Assembly: GCA_963763135.1 (NCBI GenBank)
Contig: CAVXNJ010000009.1
Coordinates: 248,001 to 312,000, forward strand
Direction of reading: 5' to 3'
DNA length: 64,000 nucleotides
Origin: JANMZO01 sp963763135
GTDB lineage: Bacteria > Actinomycetota > Acidimicrobiia > Acidimicrobiales > JANYDT01
The stretch's first letter is position 1. The number at the start of each line of letters is the position of its first letter. Made by a program: the position numbers and the translations under genes. Below, in pieces: positions 62,019 to 64,000 of the stretch. The notes beneath the pieces were generated by a model. It searched no databases and was not told the origin of the DNA. It saw nothing but the letters and a program-made list of their open reading frames with translations.

Positions 62019-63602
62019 TCACATTGGATCGTCGGCCGTCGTTTCCGGCTGGATCGGAATCCCCTGAAGACGCTGAGCGGGCGTCTTACCGGAATCGCGG
62101 GTGTCGTAGGTCCAGTCGTAGTTCTTCGTGAGGTGACGAACGTCGTAGACGGCAGACCCGTCGACGATGTCAAGAAGCGGTGTCAGGTAACGGGACTGTT
62201 CGTCCGCCCGGTCCGGATCCCGGGGAAGGTGGGTTGGTCGGGGCTGCAGCAGGAGGCTGCCGACCACGGCGAACTGCTGGGATGCGAGCGAGCATCTCGC
62301 GCCGTTCGTGACCGTGGCCAGACGTGAGTCGATCTTCGCCGCGACCGTGTCGGTCATCTCCTCAGAGACATCGCGCATCTCGCCGGAGGGTATCGACTTC
62401 GACGATTCGGCATCAGACCCGGGAACTGATCCGGAAGCGTCGGTTCCGGCCTCCCTGTTCTGAGCTTTGGTCAGGGGTGCGGCCAGGAGTTCGGCGATGG
62501 CGATGCCGTCGGTCTTGCACGCGCTGCACTGGCCGCAGGACTCGACAGCCAGGAACCTCGATGCTGCTGCGGCAATTCGGAGAAGGTCCGCCGAGTCATC
62601 AAGACACAGGAACCCCGCCGACCCGAGACCGCTTCCAATCGCGGCAAAGGCTTGATGAGTGCACGGAGTCGGCAGATCGTATTCACCAACGATCGCTGAT
62701 GAGGCACCGGGGAGAACGGCAACTATGCGTCGCCCCTCGCGCGCTCCTCCGCCTAGTTCTTCGATGATTTCGCTCAGCGGCGTACCCAGGGCGAACTCGC
62801 CGACTCCATGAGTCCGTACATCGCCCGTCACCGTGCAGACGATGGAGCCTGGAGAATCATCGGTGCCGATCTCGCGGAACCACTCGGCGCCGTGGCGGAC
62901 GATGAGCGCGACATTCGCAAAGGTTTCGACGTTGTTGACCAGAGCGGGGGCTCCGTCGTCGCCGTCCAAACTGGCGATGACGGCTCCCGACGAGGTCGGA
63001 TTGGTTTCGTCGAGCCCTCGACGCCACGGGGGAGTGATCCGAGGAAACGGTTGCCGATTCGATGCCACCTCCAACAGTCCGGTTTCCTCACCGAAAAGGT
63101 ACGAGTCCGGACCCCGGACGATATTCAGCACGATGTTCGCCGCCCAACCCGCCGCCTCAATTTCAGCTAGCGCTCGAGTTACGCGTTCGATCTCTTCGGC
63201 GAACGATCCCTTCAGGCAAACGGACAGGCGGTCGGCGCCGACGACCTGACAGGCGATGAGCGCTCCCTCGAGAACGCGGTAGGGATTGTTCCGAAGGATG
63301 AACCGGTCTTTGAAGGTCGACGGCTCGCCCTCGGCGGCGTTCACCATCACCGATGTCGGAACCGTTGTCGAGTTGTGTTCGGCAACGGCCAGCCACTTCT
63401 TCGCCGTTGGAAAGCCGGCCCCACCCCGGCCGCGAAGTCCACTGTCTGCGATCGTGTCCAGGATGGCCATCTCATCCAGCGATTTCGCAGCGTGCAGCGC
63501 GATACCGCCACCATCATCGACATATTGCGCCAGGCTGAGGCACGGTTCGGCATCGAGGACCCGATACAGGCGCTTGGTGGTTGCAGCGGGGGCTTTGGGC
63601 AT
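62019..63602 (-). CDS. Solitary NuoF/HoxF-like NADH-binding flavoprotein
   Basis: About 527-residue protein of the complex I 51-kDa family. FMN/NADH-binding GLRGRGGAGFPTAKKW (about 59-74) and NAAEGEPSTFKDRFILRNNP are intact. SGAVIASLDGDDGAPALVNNVETFANV includes the conserved NNVET segment. The C-terminal 4Fe-4S ligands begin with ESCGQCSACKTDG, followed by an acidic linker and a late Cys in NGARCSLASQQ. No nuoE, nuoG or hydrogenase genes adjoin, so it is not part of a standard complex I operon here; it may feed electrons to a ferredoxin- or hydrogenase-like partner elsewhere. ATG 63602 has AAAGGA six bases upstream; the frame extends to 63854 without support. Confidence 0.9.
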   Translation of the reverse strand: MPKAPAATTKRLYRVLDAEPCLSLAQYVDDGGGIALHAAKSLDEMAILDTIADSGLRGRGGAGFPTAKKWLAVAEHNSTTVPTSVMVNAAEGEPSTFKDRFILRNNPYRVLEGALIACQVVGADRLSVCLKGSFAEEIERVTRALAEIEAAGWAANIVLNIVRGPDSYLFGEETGLLEVASNRQPFPRITPPWRRGLDETNPTSSGAVIASLDGDDGAPALVNNVETFANVALIVRHGAEWFREIGTDDSPGSIVCTVTGDVRTHGVGEFALGTPLSEIIEELGGGAREGRRIVAVLPGASSAIVGEYDLPTPCTHQAFAAIGSGLGSAGFLCLDDSADLLRIAAAASRFLAVESCGQCSACKTDGIAIAELLAAPLTKAQNREAGTDASGSVPGSDAESSKSIPSGEMRDVSEEMTDTVAAKIDSRLATVTNGARCSLASQQFAVVGSLLLQPRPTHLPRDPDRADEQSRYLTPLLDIVDGSAVYDVRHLTKNYDWTYDTRDSGKTPAQRLQGIPIQPETTADDPM

Positions 63603-63909
63603 CGCCATTCCTTTGTTCGGTGCTTCGAAGACTGGGTCCGGCGGCGAAGCCAAGGTCCGGATCTTCGTTGCCACAGGTGCGAACGGCGTTCGGGTTGAAG
63701 ACGGTCGCAGGTTTGCGATACCCCGCGACTTCGGTGGCGAAACCTTCAAGAAACCTCTCCAGATGCATCCGGATGGTGTCGATGTGTCTGCTGGGTCGTT
63801 TGGCTTACGCAGCGATCGGCGTTTCAGGAGGGTGCACGGTGCGTGTGTGTCCAAGCTGAGCGGACCGGCCCACCAGAGCAGACGTCGTCAACCAGGAGAA
63901 ACCATCAAC
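63603..63909. other. Intergenic region between divergent genes at the right end
   Basis: About 300 bases between the NuoF-like start and the partial gene at 63910. Frames on both strands overlap here but none has a ribosome site or recognisable product. I see nothing further in it. Confidence 0.4.
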
Positions 63910-64000
63910 ATGCAACTTCACCAGGATCTGCGGAACTTGTCGTCATCAGCCGATCGGCCCGACGTCCATCCCTGCTCCTACCCGGCCTCTGCTTCCCCTG
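63910..64000 (+). CDS. Partial gene at right edge
   Basis: Open frame from ATG 63910 running off the window: MQLHQDLRNLSSSADRPDVH and on. AGGAG lies ten bases upstream, slightly far but usable. Thirty codons are too few to name the product. It is divergent from the NuoF-like gene, so they could share control. Confidence 0.45.
   Translation, partial: MQLHQDLRNLSSSADRPDVHPCSYPASASP

Noticed and set aside
1..64000. CRISPR arrays, insertion sequences, prophage or integron
   Set aside because: No regularly spaced repeats, no transposase, integrase or phage protein was seen on either strand.

Overview
The window is GC-rich, densely coded DNA from a free-living aerobic bacterium, most likely an actinobacterium and perhaps Acidimicrobiia-like. 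That placement is inference. It rests on a paired clpP1/clpP2 operon, a SigB/SigF-type partner-switching sigma system with GTTT-N15/16-GGGTA promoters, IdeR/DtxR-like iron boxes, a FadE34-like fused acyl-CoA dehydrogenase, DrrAB-type transport genes and frequent GTG starts. I saw no rRNA, tRNA, CRISPR array, integrase, transposase or prophage. The window is ordinary chromosome plus short repeats.

Layout. 0-9 kb: a GGDEF-EAL protein, a YtcJ-like amidohydrolase coupled to a CobW GTPase, an ACMSD-like amidohydrolase, then a PAS histidine kinase divergent from a winged-helix regulator whose receiver half lacks the phospho-acceptor Asp. 10-14 kb: efeU-efeO-efeB iron uptake under two IdeR-like boxes, divergent from a NarL-type response regulator that has no ordinary start codon. 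14-18 kb: acyl-CoA dehydrogenase, secreted GH114-like protein, methyltransferase.

18-26 kb is a general-stress island. It holds a small leaderless protein, CsbD, a transglutaminase-like protein, GlsB/YeaQ, a PAS-PP2C (RsbU-like) phosphatase, a STAS antagonist, two HATPase anti-sigma-like proteins, a SigB/F-type sigma factor and a LuxR-type regulator. Four promoters of the form GTTT-N16-GGGTA lie exactly where this sigma factor would be expected to act. A fifth (N15) precedes a 24-residue membrane peptide at 56.8 kb. Predicted transcripts from two of them start on or next to an ATG, and a third next to an in-frame GTG.

26-34 kb: thioesterase, CPBP protease, an arsR/arsI locus with an Fe(II)/2OG dioxygenase joined to arsI, guanine deaminase, an Old-Yellow-Enzyme and a second FTR1 permease behind another iron box. 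34-46 kb: a drrAB-like ABC exporter divergent from a MarR regulator with an unusual beta-rich C-terminal half, a Gfo/Idh-isomerase pair, a fused two-domain acyl-CoA dehydrogenase, AKR, SDR, ClC channel and M24 peptidase. 46-50 kb: an SRPBCC-ArsR pair whose operator-like palindromes overlap the clpP1 start, clpP1-clpP2, a YceI protein and a hydroxycinnamoyl-CoA hydratase-lyase. 50-56 kb: a flavinylated-protein/haem-membrane redox pair and a znuA-znuC-znuB-zur operon, then threonine ammonia-lyase. 56-64 kb: the 24-aa peptide, a CYTH-CHAD protein with a duplicated start, LysR/EamA, a DMT-like transporter that seems to start at ATA, a solitary NuoF-like flavoprotein and a partial gene at the right edge.

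Recurring DNA themes are short tandem duplications (11-20 bp) at gene ends and starts, three copies of a 48-49 bp palindromic element, and a TAAGCGCGCTTA palindrome inside coding sequence, encoded with rare TTA/CTA codons. Start choices, operators and regulatory links are predictions from reading the sequence; no database search was run.
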